A DNA stretch of 47,862 nt from Candidatus Polarisedimenticolaceae bacterium (GTDB lineage: Bacteria; Pseudomonadota; Gammaproteobacteria; Chromatiales; Chromatiaceae): NCBI GenBank assembly GCA_021647945.1, contig JAKITT010000016.1, forward strand, positions 1-47,862, given 5' to 3'. The first letter of the stretch is position 1, and each line of letters starts with the position of its first letter. The notes beneath the pieces are model-generated. The model was not told where the DNA came from. It did no database searches and saw only the letters and a list, made by a program, of their open reading frames with translations. This document shows positions 1 to 10,528 of the stretch, in pieces. A program made the translations under genes and the position numbers.

Positions 1-119
1 CTTGGGTAAGCTGCGTGTAGGTTCTCATCATTGCCTCTCATTCTTGCCGGAAAGAAAGACACCGATGCTAACGCAGCTTGCCCTCTATCCAGAAATATTG
101 AGTTGCACTTACTAGTTGA

Positions 120-230
120 ATCCAAGTTTCTAATCGAACCGTAAATCTGCTTCTTACGCTTCTTCGGTATAAAAACGATATGATATTTACAATCCCAGCG
201 TGTATGGGGCAAACTCTTATAATCTCGCAT
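120..230 (-). pseudogene. IS200/IS605-type TnpA, N-terminal remnant
   Basis: Read on the minus strand from the ATG at 230, the first 33-37 codons give MRDYKSLPHTRWDCKYHIVF followed by IPKKRKKQIYGSIRNL. This is the characteristic start of IS200-family Y1 transposases (HUH single-strand transposases), including the KYHIVFIPK strand. After about codon 35 the resemblance stops. The HUH histidine block and the catalytic tyrosine region are not found in any frame before the window edge. The gene is therefore a decayed 5' fragment with no expected activity. A longer overlapping minus-strand frame over the same bases is a shadow. Confidence 0.7.
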
Positions 231-325
231 AGGTTTACTTCCTTTTCTCTTGGTCGAGATTTGAAAGTACTCGTTACCGTAGTCTCGGTGAAACCTATGC
301 GAGTCACCCCAGCACCGCTGGGGGG
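120..325 (-). mobile_element. Remnant of the left end of an IS200/IS605-like element
   Basis: The TnpA fragment is preceded, on its own 5' side, by a small perfect hairpin: CCCCAGC at 307-313, loop ACC, GCTGGGG at 317-323. IS200/IS605 elements carry such a subterminal hairpin at the left end, upstream of tnpA, where it is recognised by the transposase. Position and orientation fit. The exact element boundary and the right end are not visible. Confidence 0.5.
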
Positions 326-399
326 GTACCCAATTTAATTAATGCATTGTTAATTAAGGGATAATTACTTGTATTATGTAAACAGATCCAGAACATTGA

Positions 400-1029
<630 letters not shown>

Positions 1030-1204
1030 GTTGTCTTTAAATTTATAGGGCGCAGTTTTCCCCGGATTCCACTTTGCCACACCCAGGCTACACGCGGTTT
1101 TAACCCGGCTGTGAGCGGCATTACCCGCTACCTCCAACGCCCATTTTTCCCTATGGTGCGCACAGTGGTACAATCGCCCCTTTTTTACAGATAGGGGAGC
1201 GTCC

Positions 1205-1750
1205 GTGGAGTCGTTCAGAGGCACAACAATTCTCTCAGTCCGACGTAACGGCAAGGTCGTTATCGGTGGTGATGGACAGGTGACGCTCGGCAATACCGTG
1301 ATGAAGGGCAATGCCCGTAAGGTACGTCGCTTATATAAAGAGCAAGTGCTGGCTGGTTTTGCCGGTGCCACGGCCGATGCCTTTACCCTGTTTGAGCGTT
1401 TTGAAGGCAAGCTTGAAAAGCACCACGGCAACTTGACGCGCTCTGCAGTTGAGCTGGCTAAAGATTGGCGAACTGACCGTTCACTACGCCGTCTTGAAGC
1501 ACTGCTCTGCGTTGCAGATAGCAAAGTCTCCCTGATCATCTCAGGCACCGGCGATGTAATTGAGCCAGAAGAGAGCCTAATGGCGATTGGCTCTGGTGGT
1601 GCTTTTGCTCAGTCGGCGGCTCGTGCACTGCTGCAAAATACAGAGATGGAGGCGCGAGAGATTGTTGAAAAATCACTCGGTATTGCCGCTGATATCTGCA
1701 TCTACACCAACCACAACCTCACTCTTGAAGAGCTGGACACGGAAAGCTGA
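1205..1750 (+). CDS. hslV: HslV, peptidase subunit of the HslVU (ClpQY) protease
   Basis: Forms the double-hexamer proteolytic core of the ATP-dependent HslVU protease in the cytoplasm. The protein is 181 residues and matches HslV throughout: [59 protein letters not shown] and the C-terminal DICIYTNHN. The N-terminal nucleophile should be Thr7, exposed after removal of a short MESFRG leader. E. coli HslV has only Met before this Thr, so the leader is slightly longer here. Translation starts at GTG 1205 with GGGGAG about seven bases upstream. Its stop overlaps the hslU start by one base (TGATG). Confidence 0.95.
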   Translation: MESFRGTTILSVRRNGKVVIGGDGQVTLGNTVMKGNARKVRRLYKEQVLAGFAGATADAFTLFERFEGKLEKHHGNLTRSAVELAKDWRTDRSLRRLEALLCVADSKVSLIISGTGDVIEPEESLMAIGSGGAFAQSAARALLQNTEMEAREIVEKSLGIAADICIYTNHNLTLEELDTES

Positions 1751-3090
1751 TGTCTAATACCCCACAACAAATTGTCCAAGAGCTGGATAAACATATTATC
1801 GGCCAGGCAGATGCAAAACGTGCGGTCGCCATTGCACTGCGCAACCGTTGGCGTCGTTCGCAGGTTGCTGAAGAGCTGCGCAATGAGATCACACCCAAAA
1901 ATATTTTGATGATTGGCCCAACCGGTGTCGGCAAAACCGAGATCGCCCGTCGTCTGGCCAAGTTGGCTAATGCCCCTTTTATTAAAGTAGAAGCGACTAA
2001 ATTCACTGAAGTGGGTTATGTCGGTCGCGATGTTGAGTCGATTATCCGCGATCTTGCCGATAGTGCCGTGAAGATGGTGCGTGAGGAGGAGGTGGCCAAA
2101 GTACAAGATCAGGCGGCTGAAGCGGCTGAAGAGCGAGTGCTTGATGTGCTTCTGCCCTCCCCCAAAGCCAGCTCCTGGGAAGAGGAGGGAGAGAATAGCG
2201 GTGGTGTCTCATCGGCTACGCGTGAGAAGTTTCGCAAACGCCTGCGTGATGGTCGGCTGGATGATAAGGAGATAGAGATAGAGGTCAACGCTACACCGAT
2301 TGGTGTTGAGATTATGGCCCCTCCCGGCATGGAGGAGATGACTAGTCAGCTACAGGGTATGTTTGCAAATCTGGGCAGTGACCGTAGTAAAAAGCGCAAA
2401 CTGCGTATTAAAGATGCGTTGAAGGTGATGCGTGAAGAGGAGGCGCAGAAGCGGGTCAATGAGGAGGATCTAAAGTTGCGCGCACTGGAGATGATGGAGC
2501 AGCACGGTATCGTCTTCCTTGATGAGCTGGATAAAGTAGCCAGCCGCGCCGGGCAAGGCGGTGGTGCCGAGGTCTCGCGTGAAGGTGTACAGCGTGATCT
2601 ATTGCCGCTGGTTGAGGGGTGTACCGTCTCGACCAAACACGGCATGGTTAAAACTGACCATATTCTCTTCATCGCCTCGGGTGCATTCCATCTCTCTAAA
2701 CCCTCAGATCTGATCCCTGAACTCCAGGGCAGATTGCCAATTCGGGTGGAGTTGAGCGCGCTAACGACAGAGGATTTCGTCCGTATTTTGACTGAACCAG
2801 ACGCCTCACTCACTGAGCAGTATCAGGCACTTCTGGCCACAGAGGGTGTTGAGCTTAGTTTTAGTGAAGATGGTATTCAGCGTATTGCTGAGATGGCGTG
2901 GCAGGTCAATGAGCGCACCGAGAATATTGGTGCTCGCCGCCTGCATACCGTGATGGAACGTCTGCTAGAAGAGGCATCATACTCGGCTTCCGAGCGAAGT
3001 GGTCACTCACTCACTATCGATGCAAATTATGTCGATGAGCAGCTCGCTGATCTGGCAGCAGATGAAGACCTGAGCCGCTTTATCCTCTAA
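1750..3090 (+). CDS. hslU: HslU, ATPase/unfoldase subunit of HslVU
   Basis: AAA+ unfoldase (446 residues) that feeds substrates into HslV. Walker A is GPTGVGKT at residues 56-63, and Walker B is FLDELDK with D258 and E259. The pore-loop region is [19 protein letters not shown]. The variable intermediate (I) domain lies between about residues 110 and 240. The C-terminus ends in EDLSRFIL, the conserved tail that inserts between HslV subunits. The start codon overlaps the hslV stop, so translation is probably coupled. Confidence 0.96.
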   Translation: MSNTPQQIVQELDKHIIGQADAKRAVAIALRNRWRRSQVAEELRNEITPKNILMIGPTGVGKTEIARRLAKLANAPFIKVEATKFTEVGYVGRDVESIIRDLADSAVKMVREEEVAKVQDQAAEAAEERVLDVLLPSPKASSWEEEGENSGGVSSATREKFRKRLRDGRLDDKEIEIEVNATPIGVEIMAPPGMEEMTSQLQGMFANLGSDRSKKRKLRIKDALKVMREEEAQKRVNEEDLKLRALEMMEQHGIVFLDELDKVASRAGQGGGAEVSREGVQRDLLPLVEGCTVSTKHGMVKTDHILFIASGAFHLSKPSDLIPELQGRLPIRVELSALTTEDFVRILTEPDASLTEQYQALLATEGVELSFSEDGIQRIAEMAWQVNERTENIGARRLHTVMERLLEEASYSASERSGHSLTIDANYVDEQLADLAADEDLSRFIL

Positions 3091-3108
3091 ACATAATGAT
3101 AGATTAAA

Positions 3109-3169
3109 TGTAGGTCCGCTTTTAAGCGGACGTCGAAGCTAGAAAAATGCGCCTGAAGGCACACCTACA
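3109..3169. repeat. Palindromic REP/MITE-like element, copy A1
   Basis: A 61-bp element with terminal inverted repeats TGTAGGT (3109-3115) and ACCTACA (3163-3169). Next to the left terminus is an internal hairpin, GTCCGCTT/AAGCGGAC around 3114-3131. A second element of the same architecture lies at 11549-11608. It sits directly after hslU and could also act as a weak terminator or mRNA 3' end, but there is no T-run. Confidence 0.6.
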
Positions 3170-3189
3170 GATTTGAGTAATTAGAAATT

Positions 3190-3567
3190 ATGGCAATATC
3201 AATCCCAACTGAAATAAAGCTGCATAAGGCTGAGCGTTACTTAGAGCTCACCTTCGACAATGACAAGCACTTTGAATTGGGCTGTGAGTACCTGCGGGTC
3301 TACTCTCCCTCGGCGGAGGTGCGGGGTCATGGGCAGGGCCAAGAGGTGCTGCAGTACGGTAAAAAAGATGTGACGATCGAAAACATCACGCCGGTGGGTA
3401 ACTACGCGGTCTGCCTGCACTTTTCAGATGGCCACAATAGCGGTCTCTACGATTGGGATACGCTATTGTCGTTGGGCATCAACCACAAACAGAATTGGCA
3501 GGCCTATCTGGCTCGCCTGGAAAAGGCGGGTGTCTCACGCGAAGCCACCCCTGAAGAGAAGAGCTAA
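3190..3567 (+). CDS. DUF971 / GBBH-like N-terminal domain protein
   Basis: A 125-residue protein recognisable as the DUF971 (gamma-butyrobetaine hydroxylase N-terminal-like) family. Landmarks are [19 protein letters not shown], the [17 protein letters not shown] block, and the C-terminal [19 protein letters not shown]. Its biochemical role is not established. The family is often found, as here, between hslU and ubiE in gammaproteobacteria, which is the main clue to its identity. It starts at ATG 3190, 20 bp after repeat A1 and 11 bp before ubiE. Confidence 0.85.
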   Translation: MAISIPTEIKLHKAERYLELTFDNDKHFELGCEYLRVYSPSAEVRGHGQGQEVLQYGKKDVTIENITPVGNYAVCLHFSDGHNSGLYDWDTLLSLGINHKQNWQAYLARLEKAGVSREATPEEKS

Positions 3568-3578
3568 CTGGATCTGCT

Positions 3579-4325
3579 ATGAAAGACGAAAAGACACACT
3601 TTGGTTATGAAGATGTAAACGCCGACGAAAAGGTGGAGCGGGTACGTGCTGTCTTCGACTCGGTCGCCTCCAGTTATGATGTGATGAATGATCTGATGTC
3701 GATGGGCGTACATCGCCTCTGGAAGCGCCACACCATTGAACTATCTGGGGTGCGCCGTGGCCATAAAGTGCTCGATCTGGCTGCGGGTACCGGTGATCTC
3801 TCCGCTCGCTTTAGTGGTTTGGTTGGCCCGACGGGTGAGGTCGTCTTCTCCGATATTAATGCCGCCATGCTGGAGCAGGGGCGCATCCGCATGTTGGATG
3901 AGGGGCATGCAAATAATATCCGTTATGTGCAGGCCAACGCGCAATATCTCCCCTTTCCAGATAACTATTTTAATTGTGTCACCATCGGTTTTGGTCTGCG
4001 AAATGTGACCGATAAACAGATGGCGCTCGATGCGATTTTCCGGGTGTTGAAACCGGGTGGCCGCCTGCTGGTGCTGGAGTTCTCCAAGCCAACCACCAAA
4101 CCGCTGGAGAAGATCTACGATTTCTACTACTTCAAACTGCTGCCAAAAATCGGCAAATTGGTGGCAAATGATGAGGATAGCTACCGCTACCTCGCTGAGT
4201 CGATCCGCATGCACCCTGATCAAGAGACCTTGAAGGGGATGCTGGAGAAGGCTGGTTTTGAGCGCAGTGAATATTTCAATATGACGGGTGGCATTGTCGC
4301 CGTTCATCGCGGTTTTAAATTGTGA
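3579..4325 (+). CDS. ubiE: UbiE, ubiquinone/menaquinone C-methyltransferase
   Basis: SAM-dependent C-methyltransferase acting on 2-methoxy-6-polyprenyl-1,4-benzoquinol (ubiquinone path) or demethylmenaquinol. The 248-residue length is normal. The SAM-binding motif is [16 protein letters not shown]. The UbiE signatures [32 protein letters not shown] and [20 protein letters not shown] are present, and the protein ends [14 protein letters not shown] as in E. coli. It overlaps ubiJ by four bases (GTGA), part of the ubiE-ubiJ-ubiB order conserved in enterobacteria and relatives. Confidence 0.96.
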   Translation: MKDEKTHFGYEDVNADEKVERVRAVFDSVASSYDVMNDLMSMGVHRLWKRHTIELSGVRRGHKVLDLAAGTGDLSARFSGLVGPTGEVVFSDINAAMLEQGRIRMLDEGHANNIRYVQANAQYLPFPDNYFNCVTIGFGLRNVTDKQMALDAIFRVLKPGGRLLVLEFSKPTTKPLEKIYDFYYFKLLPKIGKLVANDEDSYRYLAESIRMHPDQETLKGMLEKAGFERSEYFNMTGGIVAVHRGFKL

Positions 4326-4942
4326 CAGTCACCGCTGCGGCGCAGGCATCACTGGAGGGGTTGCTCAACTGGGCGATCCGTAAAGACCCGGAGGCCTTCA
4401 CCCACCTTGATGACGCACATGGCAAGATTATCTGCATTGAATTGATCGGCCTTGGTCAGCGTCTCTACCTGATTCCCAGCCCCAGTGGCATCCAGCTGTT
4501 GGGTGATTGTGAGGGCGAGGCGGACTGCACTATTCGCGGCACCCCATGGTCATTGGCCCGTATGGGCGGTGAGCAGGGTGATAGTAGTCAACTCTTTACC
4601 GGTGATGTTGAGATCAGTGGTGATACTCAACTGGCTCACCACTTTAGCTGCTTCATGAACCGATTAGAGATCGACTGGGAGGAGCAGCTCTCCAAATTGA
4701 CCGGCGATGTAATTGCCCATGAGGTGGGCAATCTGGTGCGTGGCCTGAGTGAGTGGGGGCGTGACCAGCTCACCACCTCCCGTCTCAATCTGCAAGAGTA
4801 TCTGACTGAAGAGCTTCGTCTATTGCCGACACGTTGTGAGGTGGAGGAGTTTCTCTCCGATGTTGATGTGCTGCGTGATGACCTCGACCGACTGGATGCA
4901 CGCATCGGATTGCTGCGCCAACAAGCCGGGGCCACCTCATGA
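4322..4942 (+). CDS. ubiJ: UbiJ, SCP2-domain ubiquinone biosynthesis accessory factor
   Basis: A 206-residue protein with an N-terminal SCP2-like lipid-binding domain (about residues 1-110) and a C-terminal helical region that includes [19 protein letters not shown]. In E. coli UbiJ binds ubiquinone intermediates as part of the soluble Ubi complex. Identification rests on weak but recognisable sequence likeness plus the conserved position between ubiE and ubiB. The start is GTG 4322, overlapping the ubiE stop, and the end overlaps the ubiB start as ATGA. Confidence 0.88.
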   Translation: MTVTAAAQASLEGLLNWAIRKDPEAFTHLDDAHGKIICIELIGLGQRLYLIPSPSGIQLLGDCEGEADCTIRGTPWSLARMGGEQGDSSQLFTGDVEISGDTQLAHHFSCFMNRLEIDWEEQLSKLTGDVIAHEVGNLVRGLSEWGRDQLTTSRLNLQEYLTEELRLLPTRCEVEEFLSDVDVLRDDLDRLDARIGLLRQQAGATS

Positions 4943-6597
4943 AGAGAATCTCTCAAACCATACGCCTGCTACACATCAACCGGGTCATGCTGCGCAATGG
5001 GCTGGATGAGATGATCCTCACCACCAACATGTTCCGCCCGTTGAGCCTGCTGCGTTTTCTATCGCCTTGGAGTTGGTTTCGTGGCGAGCTACCGGCCAAT
5101 CCGGTACGCATTCGCCGCACGTTGGAGGAGCTGGGGCCGATCTTCATCAAGTTTGGTCAGATTCTCTCCACCCGCCGTGATCTTCTGCCCGATGATCTGG
5201 CTGATGAGTTGGCGCTGTTGCAGGATCGGGTTCCCCCCTTCTGTGGCAGTGAAGCGCGCAAGATCATCGAAAAAGCCTTTGGTCACCCCATTGAAGATGT
5301 GCTGACCGATTTTGATGAGAAGCCACTCGCCTCAGCCTCCGTGGCACAAGTCCATACCGCGACCCTAAAAGATGGCCGTCAGGTGGTGGTTAAAGTGCTG
5401 CGCCCGGGCATCGAGAAGACCATCCGCCGTGATGTTGATTTGCTCTACACCATTGCCGGTCTAGCCAACCGTTTCTGGAGTGAAGGCAAACGCCTACGCC
5501 CGCTGGAGATTGTGCAAGAGTACGAAAAGACCATCTTCGATGAGCTGGATCTGATGCGCGAAGCGGCCAACTGCTCACAGCTACGACGCAATTTTCTCAA
5601 TAGTGACATGCTCTATGTGCCAGAGATCCATTGGGATCTAGCACGTAAAAATGTATTGGTGATGGAACGCATTTATGGCACCAACGTCAGTGATACCAAA
5701 ACGCTAAAAGCACAAGGTGTCAGCATGGAGCTACTTGGCGCACGTGGTGTCGAGATCTTCTTCACCCAAGTCTTCCGCGATAACTTTTTCCATGCCGATA
5801 TGCACCCAGGCAACATCTTTGTCGAGCCAAGTGGTCGCTACATCTCCGTTGATTTTGGCATCATGGGCACCCTTACCGAAGAGGATAAACGCTACCTCGC
5901 CGAGAACCTGCTCGCCTTCTTTAATCGTGATTACCATCGTGTTGCAACGCTACATGTTGAGTCAGGCTGGGTGCCTGCAACCACACGGGTTGAAGATTTT
6001 GAATCCGCTATTCGTACCGTCTGTGAACCTATTTTTGATCGCCCACTGAGTGAGATCTCCTTCGGCCACTTCCTGCTCAACCTCTTCCAGACCGCTCGTC
6101 GCTACGACATGGAAGTACAACCGCAGCTAGTCCTACTGCAGAAGACCCTGCTTAATATTGAAGGGCTTGGCCGCCAGCTCTACCCGCAGCTGGATCTCTG
6201 GACCACCGCAAAACCCTTCCTAGAGAATTGGATGGATGGTCAGGTTGGGCGCAAAGCGATGATTCGCAAGTTCAAAGAGAACCTGCCGCTGATGGCTGAA
6301 AATCTGCCTGATCTGCCGCTAAAACTCAATAAAGTGATCGATGATGCCGCCGCGGGTCGTCTAGAGCTAAATTGGAAGTCAGATGAACTCACTCAGCTGC
6401 GCAAAGATATGGGCAAAAGTCAGCGCCGAGTTATCACCACCCTCACAGGTGCCACGCTGACGGTCAGTGGTGTGTTATTGGCGACCCTCGGCCCGGGTGC
6501 TATGTTGAGTGCAACGGCCGCATCAACACTAGCTGCGCTATTTTGTCTGGGAGGTGGCGTAATGCTGTTGGGTAGTTTGATTGCAGCGCAGAGGTGA
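4939..6597 (+). CDS. ubiB: UbiB, atypical kinase/ATPase for ubiquinone biosynthesis
   Basis: Member of the UbiB/ADCK/COQ8 protein-kinase-like family (552 residues, normal size). The KxGQ-type signature is [19 protein letters not shown]. The nucleotide-binding lysine is in [11 protein letters not shown], the catalytic-loop region is [15 protein letters not shown], and the metal-binding DFG is in SVDFGIMG. Two hydrophobic C-terminal segments (about residues 500-550) should anchor it in the inner membrane. It is translationally coupled to ubiJ. Its stop overlaps the possible GTG start of the next gene, so the toxin-antitoxin-like pair may be co-transcribed with the Ubi genes. Confidence 0.95.
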   Translation: MKRISQTIRLLHINRVMLRNGLDEMILTTNMFRPLSLLRFLSPWSWFRGELPANPVRIRRTLEELGPIFIKFGQILSTRRDLLPDDLADELALLQDRVPPFCGSEARKIIEKAFGHPIEDVLTDFDEKPLASASVAQVHTATLKDGRQVVVKVLRPGIEKTIRRDVDLLYTIAGLANRFWSEGKRLRPLEIVQEYEKTIFDELDLMREAANCSQLRRNFLNSDMLYVPEIHWDLARKNVLVMERIYGTNVSDTKTLKAQGVSMELLGARGVEIFFTQVFRDNFFHADMHPGNIFVEPSGRYISVDFGIMGTLTEEDKRYLAENLLAFFNRDYHRVATLHVESGWVPATTRVEDFESAIRTVCEPIFDRPLSEISFGHFLLNLFQTARRYDMEVQPQLVLLQKTLLNIEGLGRQLYPQLDLWTTAKPFLENWMDGQVGRKAMIRKFKENLPLMAENLPDLPLKLNKVIDDAAAGRLELNWKSDELTQLRKDMGKSQRRVITTLTGATLTVSGVLLATLGPGAMLSATAASTLAALFCLGGGVMLLGSLIAAQR

Positions 6598-6962
6598 GTG
6601 TGTCTGAATCGGCTTCACTCAATGGGTTGCAGAATATTCGATTGAGTCGTGGCGAGGTGTTGGCTATACGGTCTGTTATGGACGAGCAGGTGGCTAGCTT
6701 GGGAGAGGCTGCGCTTTGGCTATTTGGTTCGCGGACAGATCCTGAGAAGCGAGGTGGGGATATTGATCTCTTTCTTGAACTTGGCAGCGGTGTCGATAAC
6801 CTGAATCAGCTGCGTCGTCAAATTCGACTTGCTCTGTATGATGAGATAGGTGAGCAGAAGATTGATCTACTAATAAAACAGCCCGGTTCAGCCGAAAATG
6901 CATTGTTTGGCATCGCCCGTGAAGAGGGGGTTCTAATATGGCAGCAGAAAAGCTCCGTATAG
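6594..6962 (+). CDS. MNT-type nucleotidyltransferase (MntA-like antitoxin candidate)
   Basis: A 122-residue protein of the minimal nucleotidyltransferase fold. The active-site signature is [20 protein letters not shown] (GS followed by a DxD). In HEPN/MNT toxin-antitoxin systems such proteins transfer AMP to the HEPN toxin and silence it. The gene immediately downstream, which it overlaps by 25 bases, encodes the HEPN partner. The start is uncertain: GTG 6594 overlaps the ubiB stop, and GTG 6600 two codons later is also possible. Confidence 0.8.
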   Translation: MSVSESASLNGLQNIRLSRGEVLAIRSVMDEQVASLGEAALWLFGSRTDPEKRGGDIDLFLELGSGVDNLNQLRRQIRLALYDEIGEQKIDLLIKQPGSAENALFGIAREEGVLIWQQKSSV

Positions 6963-7420
6963 CTTATTTACAACAGCAGCTTGCGTTGGCGCAACGGGCT
7001 GCTTCTGCACTGAGCTATTCCAGTGAGGGTGTTAGTCAGTTTGTCACGACTGATGAGATGGTTCCGATTGAGCAACTGACCGATGCACAACAAGAGCGCT
7101 TAGAGGCGCTAGCGGCTCGCTTTGCCCGACTTTCAGATATCCTTATTCAAAAACTGTTTCGAGCGGTGGATGCCATTGAGCTGGTTGATGAGGGGACTAT
7201 TTTGGATCGCCTACAACGCATGGAGAAGCGGGCCATCATCCAGAGTGCGGCAGAGTGGCGCCAGATAAGAGAGCTTAGAAACCAAGTGGCACATGACTAT
7301 GTGGTTGAAAACCTGTCACAGTTTTATGCTGAAATTCTTGCAAAGTCTCCGCTATTAATTGCGCTATTGCCCCAGTTGGAACACTACCTACTAAAACAAA
7401 AGGTGCTGTTGGGTTGCTAG
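6938..7420 (+). CDS. HEPN-domain protein, putative toxin of an MNT/HEPN pair
   Basis: A helical 160-residue protein whose key feature is RELRNQVAHDY, the R-x4-H-x-Y motif of HEPN ribonucleases. In HepT-type proteins the Tyr is the site AMPylated by MntA. It resembles the longer HEPN proteins paired with MNT rather than the compact DUF86 form seen later in the window. It starts at ATG 6938 inside the upstream gene. Toxicity is inferred from the motif and the pairing, not shown. Confidence 0.75.
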   Translation: MAAEKLRIAYLQQQLALAQRAASALSYSSEGVSQFVTTDEMVPIEQLTDAQQERLEALAARFARLSDILIQKLFRAVDAIELVDEGTILDRLQRMEKRAIIQSAAEWRQIRELRNQVAHDYVVENLSQFYAEILAKSPLLIALLPQLEHYLLKQKVLLGC

Positions 7421-7453
7421 ATCAATACATCAGGATTACGAACGGCTAATATT

Positions 7454-8974
7454 TTGTTTTCACCGCTAAGAATAGATCCAACTGAACGGCAGATCCGCTG
7501 GGTTGCGGCGCTCCTAAGTATCCTCTTCTCGGTACTTGTGATTGCACTGGATCAGGTGGTTAACAATGACGGTGCCCTCTACCTGATCGTCTCTGACTTG
7601 ATTACCCAGGGCGAGTGGCAGGCAGCATTGGCCCGTTACCCCTGGCCTTTTTTGCCGATCCTCATTAGTTATACCAGTCAACTGACGGGGCTGATCCCAG
7701 AGTATTCAGCCTACCTACTCAGCACCCTATTTTTTGTGCTGTTGGTGCTCTGTTTTATCGATTTTGTTCGCCAGTTGGGGGGAGATAGAAGAACTCAACT
7801 CCTGGCCGCATTGCTGATTTTAACCCTGCCCTATCTCAATGAGAGTCGCGCTGAGATTTTGCGTGACCATGGTTACTGGTTATTTTATCTGCTGGGCCTG
7901 CGTTTTCTCTTTAAGCATTATAAGAGCCCCTCTCTCATGTCGGGATTGGCTTGGAATGGTGCCATTTTGATCTCGTGTCTCTTCCGTATGGAGGGGTTTG
8001 TCATGATGGCGTTGCTGCCTTTCATCTTGCTATTAAAGAGGGAGTCTCCGCTAAAGCAGCGTTTTTCTAATTTTGTTCAAGCCAACTGGATCTCCCTTGC
8101 TCTGCTTGTTGTGGGGCTTATATTGTTGCCCTTTGCGGGTGACAACTTGGGTCGTCTTGCTGAATTCCCCGCGCGAATGGCCCAGTTCTGGAATGCATTA
8201 ACGGTAGGTTTGGTATTGAAAGCTGAGGTGATTCGCTCGGGTGTTTTGCCGGTGCTCTCAGCAAAGTTTGCCATGCAGAGTGTGGTCTCAATTCTGGCGT
8301 TGATTATCGTCGTAAAAACGCTCACCGTTATGACATCGCTGTATGCAGTTGTTCTGTTTCTACCTCGCCTGTATGCAGAGGTGGTGTTACCAAAAGGCTT
8401 TAGGCCATTTGTTGGTTGGGTTGTCTTGATCAACCTGCTGATGTTGATCATATTCCTGCTACCCACCTTCTTTCTACAAGCACGCTTTACCATGCCCTTG
8501 GTTTTGACGGTTCTGCTGCTGCTGCCGTTTCTGCTAAATAGGGCCTGGTCGCTGTGGCAGGAGAAGAGCGATAGTTGGTTCTACTCACGTCTTTTTCCCG
8601 TCGTGATTGTGATTACCTTGTTGATGGGGGCTGATGGGTTAATCTCTATCGGTGGTTACTCAAAGGCGTACTTGCGAGACGCCGCCGAATGGATTGAGCA
8701 GAACAGCGAAACAGGCAGTAAGATAGTCACCTCTGAATCAGATAGATTTTGCTACTACATTGGTCGAAATAGTGCTTTTGAGCAGCGGCTGCTATGCCGC
8801 TATGTGGTTGAGCCACGCGCCAACATGGCATTTGATTATCTAGTGCTATATCAGAAAAAAGGCATGATGCCAGATGGTTGGAAAGCCTATCTTGGCGAGG
8901 CAGATCTGCATGAAGTGGCTAAATTTGAGAATAGTCGGCACGATGGTATGACAATCTACCAGCGTAAAAAATGA
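7454..8974 (+). CDS. Polytopic membrane protein, GT-C/ArnT-like glycosyltransferase candidate
   Basis: A 506-residue protein with roughly ten hydrophobic segments over the first 400 residues and a soluble C-terminal tail. The first periplasmic loop has the acidic stretch VVNNDGALYLIVSDL, the usual place for the catalytic Asp of GT-C transferases. A conserved-looking loop, NESRAEILRDHGYWLFY, follows. This architecture fits PMT/ArnT-like enzymes that use polyprenyl-phosphate sugars, but no specific family member is recognised. The start codon is TTG 7454 with no strong ribosome site, so it may lie a little downstream. It sits at the entry to the polysaccharide locus. Confidence 0.6.
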   Translation: MFSPLRIDPTERQIRWVAALLSILFSVLVIALDQVVNNDGALYLIVSDLITQGEWQAALARYPWPFLPILISYTSQLTGLIPEYSAYLLSTLFFVLLVLCFIDFVRQLGGDRRTQLLAALLILTLPYLNESRAEILRDHGYWLFYLLGLRFLFKHYKSPSLMSGLAWNGAILISCLFRMEGFVMMALLPFILLLKRESPLKQRFSNFVQANWISLALLVVGLILLPFAGDNLGRLAEFPARMAQFWNALTVGLVLKAEVIRSGVLPVLSAKFAMQSVVSILALIIVVKTLTVMTSLYAVVLFLPRLYAEVVLPKGFRPFVGWVVLINLLMLIIFLLPTFFLQARFTMPLVLTVLLLLPFLLNRAWSLWQEKSDSWFYSRLFPVVIVITLLMGADGLISIGGYSKAYLRDAAEWIEQNSETGSKIVTSESDRFCYYIGRNSAFEQRLLCRYVVEPRANMAFDYLVLYQKKGMMPDGWKAYLGEADLHEVAKFENSRHDGMTIYQRKK

Positions 8975-9057
8975 GCGTGGTGAGTGGCTAAAGTATGAGT
9001 GGATTCGCCGTGCTTGCTCATCAAGTTGTCATATAAAAGGATGAAGAGGGTTTTAAG

Positions 9058-10125
9058 TTGCTAGCAAAATGTTTTTTGGTCACGGGTGGTGCCGGTTTCA
9101 TTGGCTCAGCCGTTGTTCGGTTGCTGATTAATGAGACACCGCACAGCGTTGTTAATGTTGATAAGCTGACCTACGCTGGTAACCTTGAGTCGCTAAGTGA
9201 AGTATCAGATAACGAACGCTACCACTTCGAGCAGGCTGATATCTGTGACAGCAGCGCAATGAGCCGCATATTTGAGCAGTATCGGCCCACTGTCGTGATG
9301 CATCTAGCAGCAGAGTCTCATGTTGACCGCTCCATTAGTGGCCCTGCAGATTTCATTCAAACCAATATCAATGGCACATACACCCTGCTTGAGGCGGCTC
9401 GTGAGTATTGGAGCGGCCTTGATGAAGTAGAACAGCGTGATTTTCGCTTTCACCACATATCCACTGATGAGGTCTATGGCTCCCTTGAGGCGAGTGGCTA
9501 CTTTACCGAAGAGAGTCGCTATGACCCCAGCTCGCCCTACTCAGCCAGCAAAGCGGCCTCCGATCATCTGGTGACTGCATGGTATCGAACCTTTGGTCTG
9601 CCGGTTGTGCTGACCAACTGCTCCAACAACTACGGCCCCTACCATTTCCCAGAAAAACTGATCCCGCTGATCATTTTGAATGCGATGGAGGGTAAACCGC
9701 TGCCGATCTACGGTGATGGTCAGCAGATACGTGATTGGCTCTACGTTGAAGATCATGCCCGTGCACTCTACGAGGTGGTCAACAGAGGCAGCGTTGGTGA
9801 GACCTACAACATCGGTGGAAACAACGAGAAGACCAATCTGGATGTGGTGAAGAGTATCTGTGCCATCCTTGATGAGCTGGTTCCCAACCACCCAAAAGGT
9901 ATTTTGAAGTATGAAGAGCTGATTCGCTTTGTTGATGACCGGCCTGGTCATGATCAACGCTATGCCATCGATGCCAGTAAAATTAGACAAGAGTTAGCCT
10001 GGAACCCCTCAGAGACATTTGAGAGTGGCATAAAAAAAACGGTTCAGTGGTATCTCGATAACAGTGACTGGTGGCATCATGTGCTTGATGGCTCCTATCG
10101 TCGTGAACGCTTGGGGCTCTTGTGA
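9058..10125 (+). CDS. rmlB: dTDP-glucose 4,6-dehydratase
   Basis: Second step of dTDP-L-rhamnose synthesis: dTDP-glucose to dTDP-4-keto-6-deoxyglucose, using tightly bound NAD. The 355-residue length is typical. The NAD motif is [11 protein letters not shown]. The catalytic Thr-Asp-Glu are in [12 protein letters not shown] and the YxxxK pair is in [11 protein letters not shown]. The C-terminal [16 protein letters not shown] is diagnostic of RmlB. Translation appears to begin at TTG 9058, with GAGGG about ten bases upstream; no in-frame ATG occurs near the N-terminus. The gene ends a few bases before the heptamer repeats that bound the S23 insert. Confidence 0.95.
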   Translation: MLAKCFLVTGGAGFIGSAVVRLLINETPHSVVNVDKLTYAGNLESLSEVSDNERYHFEQADICDSSAMSRIFEQYRPTVVMHLAAESHVDRSISGPADFIQTNINGTYTLLEAAREYWSGLDEVEQRDFRFHHISTDEVYGSLEASGYFTEESRYDPSSPYSASKAASDHLVTAWYRTFGLPVVLTNCSNNYGPYHFPEKLIPLIILNAMEGKPLPIYGDGQQIRDWLYVEDHARALYEVVNRGSVGETYNIGGNNEKTNLDVVKSICAILDELVPNHPKGILKYEELIRFVDDRPGHDQRYAIDASKIRQELAWNPSETFESGIKKTVQWYLDNSDWWHHVLDGSYRRERLGLL

Positions 10126-10127
10126 TT

Positions 10128-10159
10128 AGGGAGTGGAGAGTAGGAGATGGGAAGTGGGA
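10128..10159 (+). repeat. Degenerate GA-rich heptamer repeats, left border of the S23 gene
   Basis: The stretch reads as four degenerate 7-mers (GGGAGTG, GAGAGTA, GGAGATG, GGAAGTG) followed by GG. It is inverted relative to the CACTTCC heptamers at 10528-10560 on the other side of the S23 gene. The inverted arrangement around one small gene suggests an inserted cassette. Confidence 0.55.
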
Positions 10160-10174
10160 TCAAAGGAGTGGATT

Positions 10175-10528
10175 ATGGGGAAACCACATGAACGATTGGA
10201 TGCGTGGAAGTTTGCTATGCGGCTGGTGAAAGCAGTTTATGAAATGAGCTCTACTTTTCCACCTGATGAGCGTTTTGGTTTGACTCAGCAGATGCGTCGA
10301 GCAGCAGTATCTGTGCCGAGTAATCTTGCTGAAGGTGCTGGCAGAAATCATGTCAAAGAGTATGTGCAGTTTATTGGTATCTCACGAGGTTCATTGGCAG
10401 AACTTGAGACACAGATGAAACTGGCCGTCATGCTCAATTTTGCCCCAAAAGATCATTTTGCTTTTGAGCTGGCTGATCGCACTGGGAAACTCCTAACAGG
10501 TTTGCACAAAAAATGGAGCAAAGCATGA
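10175..10528 (+). CDS. Four-helix-bundle protein of the S23/Avd-like family
   Basis: A 117-residue protein starting [19 protein letters not shown], with [30 protein letters not shown] and [20 protein letters not shown]. These are hallmarks of the 23S rRNA intervening-sequence (S23/TIGR02436) family, also related to DGR accessory protein Avd. The cellular role of stand-alone members is unknown. The start was set at ATG 10175 because AAAGGAG lies seven bases upstream; a longer frame from 10133 only translates the repeat. The gene splits rmlB from rmlA and its stop overlaps the rmlA ATG. Confidence 0.85.
   Translation: MGKPHERLDAWKFAMRLVKAVYEMSSTFPPDERFGLTQQMRRAAVSVPSNLAEGAGRNHVKEYVQFIGISRGSLAELETQMKLAVMLNFAPKDHFAFELADRTGKLLTGLHKKWSKA

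Noticed and set aside
1130-1204. Possible sigma-32 heat-shock promoter before hslV (CGCCCATTTT-like string)
   Set aside because: No CTTGAA-type -35 at the right distance, so the match is too weak even though hslVU is a heat-shock operon elsewhere.
10133-10174. Longer N-terminus for the S23-family gene
   Set aside because: These codons translate only the GA-rich heptamer repeats, and the ATG at 10175 has a strong AAAGGAG site.
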